NCBI RefSeq assembly: GCF_947495455.1
Contig: NZ_CANLZC010000052.1
Coordinates: forward strand, 1-37,300
Origin: an uncultured Shewanella sp.
GTDB lineage: Bacteria; Pseudomonadota; Gammaproteobacteria; Enterobacterales; Shewanellaceae
Direction: 5' to 3'
DNA length: 37,300 nucleotides
A program made the translations under genes and the position numbers. The notes under the pieces were generated by a model. The model was given only the letters and a program-made list of their open reading frames with translations. It searched no databases and was not told the DNA's origin. Below are positions 16,771-26,230 of the stretch, piece after piece. Every line of letters starts with the position of its first letter. The stretch's first letter is position 1.

Positions 16771-17631
16771 ATGTTAATAACAGCATTAGCATTAAACCAG
16801 CTTATTGAAAGTCAACATCCACACTTACATATTTTTGATTGCCGCTATGCTCTGCCTCAACCACAAGAGGCCTTAAAGGAAACTTATGGCCAACAAGCCT
16901 ACTTCAAAGGACACATTCCCCATGCTCAATTTGTCGATATCGATGCGCAATTAACGGGAGAAATCACCACGACTTCAGGTCGCCACCCATTACCCACACA
17001 TGCCAATTTTAACCAACAACTGCAATTATGGGGGCTTGATAATAATAGCAAAATCGTTATCTATGCTGACACAGGTAATTTATTCGCAACACGTTTATGG
17101 TGGATGTTACACCGCTGGGCAAACATTGCCGATGTGGCTTTACTGGATGGCGGCTTTAACGCTTGGCAGAATGCGGGATTGCCCATCACCTCAGCGTTAC
17201 CCCAAATCACTCCATCCAATCATTGTTTTATGTTCGATGATAGTCAATATGTTGATATGCAATATGTACAAAATAAAGTCATACAGAAAAAACAAAAATT
17301 TATTACTGATGCAAGGACAACATCAAGATTTAATGGGGAACCTAACCCAATTGATACCGTGCTGGGGCATATTCCCGGTGCTGTCAATCTCCCTTGCCAA
17401 AACAATATCGATGAAGCAGGCTATTTTCTTTCAAAAGAACAACTCAAGACGTATTTTTCACCACTTGCTCAACATAATGCGCCGGAACCTGTTATACACA
17501 GCTGTGGCTCAGGATTAACCGCTTGCCATAATGCCTTTGCGATGGAGTTGGTGGGTTTGCCTCATTATAAACTCTACATTGGTTCTTGGAGTGAATGGAG
17601 TAAAAATAAACACAACCTTATTGAAAAGTAA
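16771..17631 (+). CDS. sseA: 3-mercaptopyruvate sulfurtransferase (SseA-type rhodanese)
   Basis: This 286-residue protein has two rhodanese domains. The first (about 1-135) is inactive and contains HIPHAQFVDID. The second (about 155-285) holds the active-site loop CGSGLTAC with Cys245. The loop sequence CG[ST]G-T is that of mercaptopyruvate sulfurtransferases rather than thiosulfate rhodaneses. It transfers sulfur from 3-mercaptopyruvate to cyanide or thiols. AAAGGG six bases before the ATG supports the start. It follows the asdA repeat array, so it may be read from the asp operon or from its own promoter; none is obvious. Confidence 0.93.
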   Translation: MLITALALNQLIESQHPHLHIFDCRYALPQPQEALKETYGQQAYFKGHIPHAQFVDIDAQLTGEITTTSGRHPLPTHANFNQQLQLWGLDNNSKIVIYADTGNLFATRLWWMLHRWANIADVALLDGGFNAWQNAGLPITSALPQITPSNHCFMFDDSQYVDMQYVQNKVIQKKQKFITDARTTSRFNGEPNPIDTVLGHIPGAVNLPCQNNIDEAGYFLSKEQLKTYFSPLAQHNAPEPVIHSCGSGLTACHNAFAMELVGLPHYKLYIGSWSEWSKNKHNLIEK

Positions 17632-17656
17632 ACGGTTATTAACCTGACTCCCGCTT

Positions 17657-17683
17657 AAAAACAGAGCCCGTTTAGGCTCTGTT
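17657..17683 (-). terminator. Terminator between sseA and ynfA
   Basis: A 9-bp stem (AACAGAGCC, 17660-17668, with 17675-17683) has a 6-nt loop. On the minus strand it is followed by a run of T (AAAAA at 17657-17661 on the plus strand), so it is best suited to ending the ynfA transcript. It may also stop sseA read-through, but the T-run on that side is poor. Confidence 0.82.
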
Positions 17684-17687
17684 ATCA

Positions 17688-18017
17688 TCACCCTCTAGGC
17701 GCGAACATAATAATAGCCATTCCTGTCAGTGCGACAGAGGCACCTAAAAAGTCCCAGCCACTGGGTTTTATCCCTTCCACTCCCCAAAGCCAAAGTATGG
17801 CGACAAAAATATACACACCACCGTAAGCGGCATACACTCTTCCTGCCGCTGATGGATGAAGGGATAATAGCCAAGCAAATAATGCTAACGCCAGAGCCGC
17901 TGGTACTAATAACCAAGCTGACTTATCTTCTTTTAACCACAAATAAGGCAAGTAACAACCAACAATTTCAGCAATAGCGGTTAAAACAAAAAGGATTAAG
18001 GTATTCATTACAAACAT
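17688..18017 (-). CDS. ynfA: YnfA family (UPF0060) small membrane protein
   Basis: This 109-residue protein has four predicted membrane helices, with the conserved blocks [32 protein letters not shown] and LTGMAIIMF. It matches E. coli/Shigella YnfA over its full length. YnfA has been described as a small multidrug-resistance-type efflux protein of the inner membrane; the substrate here is unknown. An alternative start is the Met at 18008, which aligns better with relatives and gives 106 residues; a weak GAG favours the longer form. It converges on sseA with a terminator between them. Confidence 0.93.
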   Translation of the reverse strand: MFVMNTLILFVLTAIAEIVGCYLPYLWLKEDKSAWLLVPAALALALFAWLLSLHPSAAGRVYAAYGGVYIFVAILWLWGVEGIKPSGWDFLGASVALTGMAIIMFAPRG

Positions 18018-18685
18018 AAATCAAAGCTCATTCTATTGAAACAATCTATTGAAAAAAGACACCTCTCGCCAACCAATCTTATCATCGTAAAAACGACCTC
18101 AATTAAAAGCCATCAAAATAACTGTCTTCATACTTTCAACTTGATTTTAGGCTTCCAATAACAATATCAAGGCGAGGGAAATCATTATAGATGAAAAACA
18201 GCCCTCACTGCCCCTTAATATCATCCACATCTCATAAGACTTTTAGCTACAAGACTAAATCACTAGATCTTTAGCCTTAAAATATTGAATTTTATTTTCA
18301 TAGAGTTATGCGGCTTAGTGCGCTTTCAAGGTCAATAATAGACGCTATTGGTTCAAGTAAATGAAACCATCTTTGCTTAAATTTACAATAAATTAAACAC
18401 AGAAATAACAATTAAAAATACAAATGAGAATGCAAAAAATCAAAGTGCAAACACAAAAGATACAAGAATAACATTGAAAATACCTTGTTCTCATTTTAGT
18501 CTAAGATAAGTAAGACAGTTAAACTAAACAATTGCCGCTTATTATTAACATAATAAAAATAAAAGGACTTTACTCATAGCCTGAATGACACTCTGTTAAT
18601 CAGGCTATATTAGAGATGGATTAAAAACATAATAAAAAAAATACTTTAATCAGCACGTGTAACGAACAATGGAAAGGATGTGTCA
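18018..18685. other. Long AT-rich intergenic region with one hairpin
   Basis: About 660 bp separate ynfA and the divergent hydrolase gene. No gene or RNA is supported. One inverted repeat stands out: ATAGCCTGA (18576-18584) with TCAGGCTAT (18600-18608), a 9-bp stem with a 15-nt loop, about 80 bp before the hydrolase start. It could be a leader hairpin or an operator. There is no T-run, so it is not an obvious terminator. Confidence 0.5.
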
Positions 18686-19627
18686 ATGAAACTATTTACA
18701 TCATTTACAAAGTGGGTTTTACTTGCTCTTCTCGCCCTCATTATTTTTTTTACCGCTTACCATTCTTATTTAAGATTAAAACCTGATGCCGCTAATTTGC
18801 CTGAGCATCACGGCAAAGTACACTCGCAGCTTCACTTAAGCCAAGGCAGTCAACAGCCATTACTTGTTTACTTGGGGGGAGAAGAGAATCATCATCATTG
18901 GAATAGTGACGCATCACTGAACTCAAAACAACGGCAGGCCATCAATAACCGAGGTTATGCGCTCCTGAGTTTAGACTACTTTGGTAAAGATGGTATTCCA
19001 AAACATCTAGATAGGATTGATTTAGCCGGTGTCCACAAGGCCATTTTGAACGCAGCAAGCCATCCACAAATTAATCCTCAATGCATTGCCTTAATAGGGG
19101 TATCAAAAGGCGCTGAGTTGGCATTAACCTTAGGCAGTTACTACCCAGAAATCAAAGCCGTTGCAGGTATCGTTCCCAGCCATGTCGTCTTTGCGGGTTT
19201 CACTAACACAATGGCGACATCTTCATTATCCATCAATGGGGAGCAACTCCCCTTTGTACCAGTCTCGCTACATTCTGTTTTAACTTATTTCACTCAAGAC
19301 TTAAAATCCAGCATTGAAATCATGTTGCAAAATGAAGAAGCTGTTGAAAATGCAGCGATTAAAGTTGAAGATATTCAAGGCCCAATTCTGTTTATGTCAG
19401 CCATTAATGATAGACATTGGCCTTCAACAGAAATGTCAGAGAAAATGATGCAAAGATTAAGAGATCATGATTTTGCTTACCATTTTGAACATATTACCTC
19501 AGCGGGTGAGCATGGTGCTTGGATGAGTCAGGATGATAAAATTTATGATTTTTTTGAAGAACATTTAATCGCTAAAAACCCGTCAGACTGCTCAAGAAAT
19601 CATACGATATCCATACAGGAGTATTAA
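18686..19627 (+). CDS. Membrane-anchored alpha/beta hydrolase of the BAAT C-terminal family
   Basis: This 313-residue protein has an N-terminal membrane segment (about 8-26) and a hydrolase domain like the acyl-CoA thioesterase/bile acid acyltransferase C-terminal family. The nucleophile elbow is GVSKGAELAL (Ser). The acid is probably Asp in SAINDRHWPS, and His is in GEHGAW. The loop VYLGGEENHHHWN, with its string of His, is notable. I took the ATG at 18686, which has AAGGA 7 bp before it; a GTG at 18680 is in frame. The anchor would place the catalytic domain on the periplasmic side, unusual for a CoA thioesterase, so the substrate is unknown. Its last codons are part of an 82-bp tandem repeat. 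Confidence 0.82.
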   Translation: MKLFTSFTKWVLLALLALIIFFTAYHSYLRLKPDAANLPEHHGKVHSQLHLSQGSQQPLLVYLGGEENHHHWNSDASLNSKQRQAINNRGYALLSLDYFGKDGIPKHLDRIDLAGVHKAILNAASHPQINPQCIALIGVSKGAELALTLGSYYPEIKAVAGIVPSHVVFAGFTNTMATSSLSINGEQLPFVPVSLHSVLTYFTQDLKSSIEIMLQNEEAVENAAIKVEDIQGPILFMSAINDRHWPSTEMSEKMMQRLRDHDFAYHFEHITSAGEHGAWMSQDDKIYDFFEEHLIAKNPSDCSRNHTISIQEY

Positions 19628-19782
19628 TTTCTCTATAAACTTGTTAAGTTTAATGTGTATTAAAGCGGCTTAAAGACTCAAGTCGCTAATATCCATACAG
19701 GGGTATTAATTTTTCTATAAACTTATTGACTTAAATGAGTATTAAAGCGGCTCAAAGACCCAAGTCGCTAATATCGCTAAAT
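19607..19782 (+). repeat. 82-bp tandem repeat at the 3' end of the hydrolase gene
   Basis: A unit starting ATATCCATACAGG begins at 19607 inside the last seven codons of the hydrolase gene and is repeated from 19689, with a short third start at 19771. The period is 82 bp in both steps. The copies differ at about ten positions. As with asdA, the unit spans the stop codon and adjoining 3' sequence. Confidence 0.9.
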
Positions 19783-19963
19783 CTATCCCTATGATACTTC
19801 AAGCATAGTCACCTTTATCTTTTGAATCAATTGTTAACCTGAATGGTTAAGCGATATTGTTCAAGTGATAACCAAGAAAAATACCATCAAATATTGCTAA
19901 AAGCATTGTCATTGAAGGCAACTCACGACTATGCTCATAATGTACACTCAACTAGAGAACATA
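19783..19963. other. Spacer before the lptA-like gene, with a short palindrome
   Basis: No gene is seen. TTAACC-TGAAT-GGTTAA (19834-19850) is a 6-bp-arm inverted repeat about 115 bp before the next start. It could be an operator, but no binding protein can be named. Confidence 0.4.
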
Positions 19964-20887
19964 ATGAAGCATTACCTATTAATAGTGGTTAGCTTAGTGC
20001 TATTGCTTAATGTTAACGCTTTTGCCTTAGAAAGCGATCTCCAGCAAGCAGTGATTATATCGGCAAGCAATCAGCAAGCTGATATTAAAAACAATCAAAT
20101 GATCTTTAATGGCCCCGTTAAAGTGACACAAGGCTCTATTACCATTACAGCACAAACATTACGTGCTTTCTCCAAGAAAAATAACACTCAAAAGATATTA
20201 ATTGCTATCGGTAACCCAGCAAGGTATTCGCAAAAAATGGAAAATGGATTAATGGCCTCAGCCAGTGCGAAAGAGATCCGTTATGATCTCAGCACTCGAG
20301 TATTACAATTAACAGGGAATGCAGTGCTTGAACAAAGTGGTAATAAAGTCAATAGCAATGCGATCACTTATAACATACAACAACAGAAACTCACCGCACA
20401 AAGCGGAGGAAAAGGTAATAATAGAGTCACAACCATAATCAAAATGGATCAAATCGGAAATCACTCATCAGCACATTCCAGTAATAGGAAAGTCAGTGCA
20501 TCTTCTACCCATAATACAAAAGAAAAAAACAACAAAATAGACAGCAAAAAACAGAACTATCCCTCCGTAACAACCCACTCTCTTTCTACCAGTCAAGCTT
20601 CAATGAACAAAGACACGTCAGCAAACGTATCCCCTGACGCTTCAAACAATCAACATAATTGGTATATTCAAGTCGGGGCTTTTTCAAAGCGATCTTCAAT
20701 GAATAAACTGATTAAAAACATTCAAAACAGCGGGTTTGAATATAAAATTCATTCCGATAATCTTAACGGAAAACCTATATTACGACTGTTAATTGGTCCC
20801 TATCAGACACAATCGGCGGCCAACAAAGACATGAACAAAGTTAAGTTCGAAATAGAAAACAACGCTTATTTATACCAAATCAAATAA
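19964..20887 (+). CDS. LptA/OstA-like periplasmic protein fused to a C-terminal SPOR domain
   Basis: This 307-residue protein starts at ATG 19964, directly before a clear signal peptide (1-21, cleavage after NAFA). Residues about 24-160 follow LptA, the periplasmic LPS-transport bridge: ADIKNNQMIFNGPVKVTQGS, VLQLTGNAVLEQSGNKV and QQKLTAQSGGKGNNRVTT line up with E. coli LptA. A Ser/Asn/Lys-rich linker (166-231) leads to a SPOR domain (233-307) beginning WYIQVGAFSKRSS and containing LRLLIGPYQTQSAA. SPOR domains bind glycan-stripped peptidoglycan at the division site. LptA proteins are usually about 185 residues and lie next to lptB or lptC; neither is here, so this is probably a paralog. The domain calls are strong and the function is inferred. 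Its stop codon lies inside a terminator hairpin. Confidence 0.87.
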   Translation: MKHYLLIVVSLVLLLNVNAFALESDLQQAVIISASNQQADIKNNQMIFNGPVKVTQGSITITAQTLRAFSKKNNTQKILIAIGNPARYSQKMENGLMASASAKEIRYDLSTRVLQLTGNAVLEQSGNKVNSNAITYNIQQQKLTAQSGGKGNNRVTTIIKMDQIGNHSSAHSSNRKVSASSTHNTKEKNNKIDSKKQNYPSVTTHSLSTSQASMNKDTSANVSPDASNNQHNWYIQVGAFSKRSSMNKLIKNIQNSGFEYKIHSDNLNGKPILRLLIGPYQTQSAANKDMNKVKFEIENNAYLYQIK

Positions 20888-20897
20888 GCGTTTTATT
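20861..20897 (+). terminator. Terminator overlapping the stop codon of the LptA-SPOR gene
   Basis: An 11-bp perfect stem (AACGCTTATTT, 20861-20871, with 20882-20892) encloses a 10-nt loop and is followed by TTATT. The stop TAA (20885-20887) is inside the right arm. It also lies just past the end of the converging uhpC-like gene. Confidence 0.8.
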
Positions 20898-20909
20898 TTA
20901 GGAAATAAA

Positions 20910-22226
20910 TTATGCCGTTACGGCTTGTTTACGTAAAAAAGGAATGAGTAATAGCCCGACAATAGCGGCAGAACAAGTCAATACAGTAAAGAATCCGGTC
21001 CAACTATAGAGCTCTAAAACACGCGCTAAAGGATAACCCGCAAGTGCTGCTCCCATATAAGCAAACAGGCCTACAAAGCCTGTGGCTGCACCTGCCGCAT
21101 TCTTATGTGAGCACTCCGCCGCAGCGACACCAATGAGCATTTGAGGGCCAAACACAAAAAATCCAATAGCAAAAAAACACGCCGCCTGCATAAAATAACC
21201 TTGTGAGGGAAAAAACCAAAGTGCAGCCACAGCAATTAAAATCCCCACTGAAAATAACCAGTTCATCGGCCCTCGATTCCCTTTAAATAACAAATCCGAT
21301 CCCCAGCCAGCCGCTAATGAACCAATAAATCCGCCAATCTCAAACAATGATAGAGCGCCATTGGCTGTCATTAAATCGTAACCTTGCTCTTCGGTTAAAT
21401 ACAGATTGCCCCAATCATTAATTCCCGTGCGAACGATATAAACCAACACATAACTTAAGGCTAATAACCAAATGTATTTATTCGAAAGCACATACTTAAA
21501 CAATATGGCTTTGGTACTCAATCCTTCATCTGAATGCTCAAAAGCTTGTTCTAACTTATCTTGTCTCCAATCACCGATACTGGGTAACCCTAACGTTTGT
21601 GGCTTATCTCGTAAACGCCAGCAAAGAAATAATCCGACCACAATGGCACAAATACCAGGCACAATCATTCCCATACGCCAACTAAAATGCAATGTGAGAA
21701 AACCCACTAACAAGGGAATAATCGCCCCTCCCACATTATGAGAAGTATTCCAAATTGACCACCAAAAGCCACGCTCAGAACGTGAATACCAAGTGGTTAA
21801 TAATTTTGAACAAGGTGGCCAGCCCCACCCTTGAAAGAATGCATTAAGCACCCAAAGTGATGCAAAAACAAAAATAGAAGAAGACAAGCCAAATAAAATA
21901 TTAATCACACCCGTGGCAATAAGCCCTATTCCCATGAAATAACGGGGGTTAGCTCTATCACTCATGATGCCAGACAAAAATTTCGAACAGCCATATGTCA
22001 AATAAAATAAGGTACCTATGACACCAATATCTGACTTATCAAGCCCCAAATCGGCAACCATGGCAGGCATCACAAAGTTAAAACTTTTGCGAGTAAAATA
22101 AAAAACAGCATATCCTATGTACATAGTGAACATTAGGTGTAAACGCCAAAATCGATAATCTTTGTCGACCTGCTCAGAAGACTTAATTATTGGCTTTATA
22201 GGAGCCGCTTTAAAAAAATTAAACAT
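20910..22226 (-). CDS. uhpC: UhpC-like organophosphate:phosphate antiporter family protein
   Basis: This 438-residue MFS protein with twelve predicted helices is very similar along its length to E. coli UhpC (439): GYAVFYFTRKSFN, ANPRYFMGIGLIATGVINILFG, WVLNAFFQGWGWPPCSKLLTTWYSR, GFFVFGPQMLIG and AAECSHKNAAGAATGFVGLFAY. In E. coli UhpC is a membrane sensor for external glucose-6-phosphate acting with the kinase UhpB. Some homologues elsewhere are real transporters. No uhpA, uhpB or uhpT is in the window, so here it may transport a sugar phosphate or glycerol phosphate itself. The start has AGG upstream. Upstream, the 9-mer TTAAGATCT occurs twice (22245-22253 and 22274-22282), a possible operator. 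Confidence 0.85.
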   Translation of the reverse strand: MFNFFKAAPIKPIIKSSEQVDKDYRFWRLHLMFTMYIGYAVFYFTRKSFNFVMPAMVADLGLDKSDIGVIGTLFYLTYGCSKFLSGIMSDRANPRYFMGIGLIATGVINILFGLSSSIFVFASLWVLNAFFQGWGWPPCSKLLTTWYSRSERGFWWSIWNTSHNVGGAIIPLLVGFLTLHFSWRMGMIVPGICAIVVGLFLCWRLRDKPQTLGLPSIGDWRQDKLEQAFEHSDEGLSTKAILFKYVLSNKYIWLLALSYVLVYIVRTGINDWGNLYLTEEQGYDLMTANGALSLFEIGGFIGSLAAGWGSDLLFKGNRGPMNWLFSVGILIAVAALWFFPSQGYFMQAACFFAIGFFVFGPQMLIGVAAAECSHKNAAGAATGFVGLFAYMGAALAGYPLARVLELYSWTGFFTVLTCSAAIVGLLLIPFLRKQAVTA

Positions 22227-22756
22227 AGTAATTCAACCTGTTTCTTAAGATCTTTTATTATTAATGACCCAATTTAAGATCTGTGATCATGCCTGCACAA
22301 TTAAAATATTATGATCAACAAATTCAATGGATAACCCAATCCAAATGGCCATATTTAATGAACAAAATTTGTTAACGTTTTTTATGCAAGCAAAACAAGC
22401 CGACATGCTATATCATGTCTGGTTTATTCTCAAAGCCCCTCTTTTTTAAAACCTTATATTCATCATTTTATTAACGAAAAAAAGCCTGATAATAGTAAAA
22501 GCTTTCGATAGCACAGAAAACAAAAAATAAATCAAGACATTTATCAATAACATACCAGACACAACCCCATAATTAACCTTATCATACGACTTAACGCTAA
22601 TAGCAACGTATTATTAATAATTTTACTTTCTAAACCTCAACAAAAACACCATGAAAAAACAATGAAATTACAATTTAAAAACAATTGGCCTTCCTATTTA
22701 ATTACAACTAATCTTAAGCTAATCATTATTCCAAGGGCTTCCACACAGTCAAAAAT
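22227..22756. other. Divergent regulatory region between uhpC-like and rbsA
   Basis: About 530 bp, very AT-rich, with no supported gene. The only regular signal is the direct repeat TTAAGATCT (22245-22253 and 22274-22282) near the uhpC-like start. Promoters for both directions must lie here. The rbsA start has no strong ribosome site in the last 15 bases; AAGGG lies about 20 bp before it. Confidence 0.45.
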
Positions 22757-24265
22757 ATGACCCCACCCATTTTACAGTTAGTTGATATTTGCAAACATTA
22801 CTCAGGTATTCATGCCTTAAATAAAGCCTCTCTCTCATTATATTCAGGTCAAGTCATGGCACTACTTGGTGAAAATGGTGCAGGTAAATCGACATTAATG
22901 GGAATACTTTCAGGCAGCATCAAGCCAGACTCTGGTCATATTATTTTTCACCAAAAAGAGATAAGCTTTCCTCATCCCAAAGCGGCACAAAACAAAGGGA
23001 TCAGTATCATTCATCAAGAACTTAACCTGATCCCTGAACTCTCCATCGCAGACAATATTTATCTAGGTAGGGAACCGACAACATTCGGCCATATCACAAA
23101 AAAAACGATCGACGAGAAAACGCAAAAGCTACTGACACAGTTCCATATCCAACATGCTCCTGACACAAAAGTCAGCCTGCTCAGGTTAGGGGAACAACAA
23201 ATGATCGAAATAGCCAAAGCCTTATCTCAACAAGCTAACATCATTATTATGGATGAGCCCACAGATACACTCACTGATAATGAAACTCAGCGTCTATTTA
23301 ACGTCATTAAACAACTCAAGAAACAAGGCTGTGCCATCATCTATATTTCTCATCGATTACCTGAGATCTTTCAAATATGTGATTGCGTCACCATTTTACG
23401 AGATGGGGAAACCATCACTCAAAAAAACATCGAAGAATTGACTGAAAATAGCATGATTGAATTGATGGTTGGTCGATCACTGGATCAGCAATACCCTGAC
23501 ATGTCTCCCCCTACAAACAAGATTCGATTACAAATAAAAGGCCTATGTGGTCCCTTGCTAAATGGTATTCAAATTACCAACCAAAGTTTTCACGTTAATG
23601 TTGGAGAAATTCTTGGGTTTTCTGGTTTAATTGGCTCAGGACGGACAGAAATGATGAAGCTGATTTACGGAGCACTTCCTCGAAATAAAGGTAAAATTAG
23701 TATTGATGGCACTCTAATTGATGCCAGCTCACCCAATAAAAGTTTACAAGCAGGATTAGCTTATATTTCCGAGGATAGAAAAAGTGACGGACTGATCTTG
23801 TCGTTATCCGTTAGAGATAACATGAGTTTATGCGCTTTACATCAACTTTGTTACTTTACGGGACACATTAAACATTCTGCAGAACACGATTTAATTCAAC
23901 ATTATATTCGTCAATTTAATATTAAAATCTCCAATATCAAACAAACCTTAGGCCACTTATCTGGCGGAAATCAACAAAAAGTGGCCATTGCAAAAGGGCT
24001 AATGCTTCAACCTAAAGTCCTTATTTTAGATGAACCAACAAGGGGCGTAGACGTCGGAGCTAAAAAAGAAATATACACCCTCATTAACACACTCAAATCG
24101 AATGGACTGAGTATTATCTTAATATCATCTGATTTACCCGAAATTTTGGGCATGTCCGATCGTATTTTAGTCATGTACCAAGGTCGTATTAACGGAGAAT
24201 TTATCCCTTCTCAAACCAACCAAGCACAATTACTTGCCGCCGCCATTGACGAGAAACCATTATGA
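22757..24265 (+). CDS. rbsA: Ribose-type ABC importer, duplicated ATPase RbsA
   Basis: This 502-residue protein has two fused ATPase domains. Domain 1 (about 5-240) has Walker A GENGAGKST and Walker B IIMDEPTDTLTD; its usual signature is degenerate (LRLGEQQMIEIAKAL). Domain 2 (about 255-495) has a non-standard Walker A (GLIGSGRTEMM), signature LSGGNQQKVAIAKG and Walker B LILDEPTRGVDVG. This asymmetry is normal for RbsA. It powers sugar import through RbsC. The gene overlaps rbsC by 4 bp (ATGA). Sequence resemblance to E. coli RbsA is good, but related importers for other pentoses or autoinducer-2 exist. Confidence 0.93.
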   Translation: MTPPILQLVDICKHYSGIHALNKASLSLYSGQVMALLGENGAGKSTLMGILSGSIKPDSGHIIFHQKEISFPHPKAAQNKGISIIHQELNLIPELSIADNIYLGREPTTFGHITKKTIDEKTQKLLTQFHIQHAPDTKVSLLRLGEQQMIEIAKALSQQANIIIMDEPTDTLTDNETQRLFNVIKQLKKQGCAIIYISHRLPEIFQICDCVTILRDGETITQKNIEELTENSMIELMVGRSLDQQYPDMSPPTNKIRLQIKGLCGPLLNGIQITNQSFHVNVGEILGFSGLIGSGRTEMMKLIYGALPRNKGKISIDGTLIDASSPNKSLQAGLAYISEDRKSDGLILSLSVRDNMSLCALHQLCYFTGHIKHSAEHDLIQHYIRQFNIKISNIKQTLGHLSGGNQQKVAIAKGLMLQPKVLILDEPTRGVDVGAKKEIYTLINTLKSNGLSIILISSDLPEILGMSDRILVMYQGRINGEFIPSQTNQAQLLAAAIDEKPL

Positions 24266-25227
24266 CCCCACCTGCCCATTCACGTACTCATTTTCTGTCT
24301 AAAAGCTGGCTAATAGAACAAAAATCATTACTGACGTTGATTTTATTGATCATTATTGTCTCTTTACTTAACGACAACTTTTTTACTATCAATAATATAC
24401 TCAATATTCTTAGACAAACCTCTGTTAATGCCATTATTGCTGTCGGAATGACACTCGTCATTTTAACAGCAGGAATTGATCTTAGTGTCGGTTCCGTGCT
24501 CGCGCTTTGTGGTGCTCTCACCGCCAGTATGATTGGATTGTCTCTTCCCATTGCAGTGACTCTACCATTGGCCTTATTAGCAGGCGCTATGTTAGGGAGC
24601 GTTAGTGGCCTCATTATTGCTAAAGGAAAAGTGCAAGCCTTTATTGCCACTTTAGTGACAATGACAGCAATAAGAGGAGTGACATTGGTTTATACTGATG
24701 GCCGCCCTATCTCAACGGGCTACACAGATCTTGCCGATCGTTTTTCTTGGTTTGGAACAGGTTATGCCTTCTCGATCCCTATTCCCGTTTGGATCATGTT
24801 CATTGTTTTTTTACTCGCTTATTATCTTCTTAATTACACTCGATTAGGTCGATATATTTATGCCATTGGTGGTAATGAAGCAGCAGCGCACCTTTCAGGG
24901 ATCAATGTCGCTAAAGTCAAAATCACTGTATATGCAATATGTGGGGCATTATCTGCACTTGCCGCCATTATTATTACTTCTAGACTCTCCTCCGCTCAAC
25001 CTAATGCTGGTATGGGATATGAATTGGATGCTATTGCGGCTGTAGTACTGGGAGGAACAAGTTTAATGGGAGGAAAAGGCACTGTCATTGGTACCCTGAT
25101 CGGTGCGCTTATTATTGGCTTTTTAAATAATGCATTAAACTTATTAGATGTCTCTTCTTACTATCAAATGATTATTAAAGCTGGTGTTATTTTACTGGCT
25201 GTCATTATTGACAATAAAAAAACCTAA
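24262..25227 (+). CDS. rbsC: Ribose-type ABC importer permease RbsC
   Basis: This 321-residue inner-membrane permease has eight to ten helices. Typical family blocks are [39 protein letters not shown] and [22 protein letters not shown]. Two copies would form the channel together with the RbsA subunit. Its ATG overlaps the rbsA stop (ATGA), showing translational coupling. Length equals E. coli RbsC (321). Confidence 0.94.
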   Translation: MTPPAHSRTHFLSKSWLIEQKSLLTLILLIIIVSLLNDNFFTINNILNILRQTSVNAIIAVGMTLVILTAGIDLSVGSVLALCGALTASMIGLSLPIAVTLPLALLAGAMLGSVSGLIIAKGKVQAFIATLVTMTAIRGVTLVYTDGRPISTGYTDLADRFSWFGTGYAFSIPIPVWIMFIVFLLAYYLLNYTRLGRYIYAIGGNEAAAHLSGINVAKVKITVYAICGALSALAAIIITSRLSSAQPNAGMGYELDAIAAVVLGGTSLMGGKGTVIGTLIGALIIGFLNNALNLLDVSSYYQMIIKAGVILLAVIIDNKKT

Positions 25228-25246
25228 TATGACTTGGAGTCCATCA

Positions 25247-26125
25247 ATGCTAAAACCACTGTTGTTTCTCATATTCATTGCTTTTGCATTTCCTCTACAG
25301 GCCAACAATGACAAAAGCATTGCTTTAGTTATCTCCACGCTCAATAATCCTTTCTTTGTCACAATGCGAGATGGAGCAAAAGAACAAGCTAACGCTTTAG
25401 GTTATGAATTACGTGTACTTAACTCACAAAATGACCCTGCCAAAGAACTTGCCAATGTTGAAGATCTCATCACTAGAAAAGTGAAGGTTATATTAATCAA
25501 TCCAACAGATTCTGACGCAGTAAGCAATTCAATAAGGCTAGCAAATCATGCCAATATTCCCGTCATTACATTAGACCGAGACGCCAATCACGGCAAGGTG
25601 ATGTCACATATCGCCTCTAATAATATCAAAGGAGGTGAGCTTGCAGGCAGCTTTATCGCAGAGAAAATTGGAGAAAAAGGGTCAGTGATACAGTTAGAAG
25701 GTATTGCTGGTACATCAGCCTCCAGAGAAAGAGGAGAAGGCTTTTTACACGCGGTGAAAACAAATCATCTCACTTTACTAGCCTCACAACCAGCCGATTT
25801 TGATCGTACTAAAGGGCTCAATGTCATGGAAAACTTGTTAACCGCGTATCCCAATGTGCAAGCCATTTTTGCTCAAAATGATGAAATGGCACTCGGAGCA
25901 CAAAGCGCAACGCAAGCAGCCAACAAGCACTTAATTATCGTAGGCTTTGATGGAACAAAAGCTGGAATTGCTGCAGTAAAAAGAGGAAAAATCACCGCAA
26001 CCATTGCCCAACAACCTGATGTCATTGGCCAAATCGGTGTCAAAACAGCTATCGAGGTCTTACAAAATAAGGCGGTGCCCGACATAATTCCTGTCCCCCT
26101 AAAGCTAATCACTAACCCTAAGTAA
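25247..26125 (+). CDS. rbsB: Ribose-type periplasmic binding protein RbsB
   Basis: This 292-residue protein has a signal peptide ([19 protein letters not shown]) and a type I periplasmic binding fold. [44 protein letters not shown] and [12 protein letters not shown] are the ribose-binding segments known from E. coli RbsB: an Asn after the first strand, Asp-Arg-Asp, and an Arg in SRERG. The ATG at 25247 was chosen for GGAG 7 bp upstream and the signal peptide; a longer frame from 25184 overlaps rbsC. The ligand is very probably D-ribose. rbsD, rbsK and rbsR are not adjacent. Confidence 0.94.
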   Translation: MLKPLLFLIFIAFAFPLQANNDKSIALVISTLNNPFFVTMRDGAKEQANALGYELRVLNSQNDPAKELANVEDLITRKVKVILINPTDSDAVSNSIRLANHANIPVITLDRDANHGKVMSHIASNNIKGGELAGSFIAEKIGEKGSVIQLEGIAGTSASRERGEGFLHAVKTNHLTLLASQPADFDRTKGLNVMENLLTAYPNVQAIFAQNDEMALGAQSATQAANKHLIIVGFDGTKAGIAAVKRGKITATIAQQPDVIGQIGVKTAIEVLQNKAVPDIIPVPLKLITNPK

Positions 26126-26230
26126 CTTGATGTAATGCTCTCCTCCTTCACTACAACATCACTATTTTATCATTAACCTTGTAAAATAAAGTTAAAAAAT
26201 GCAGAAGACCAATATGCAGGTTAGCTGAAT

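Noticed and set aside
22281..22300. CRP-like site TGTGATCATGCCTGCACA near uhpC
   Set aside because: Only the left half site fits; the right half does not match TCACA at the correct spacing.
26161..26190. Hairpin between rbsB and the kinase gene as a terminator
   Set aside because: The stem is only seven A/T pairs and the loop is long; it is too weak to call.
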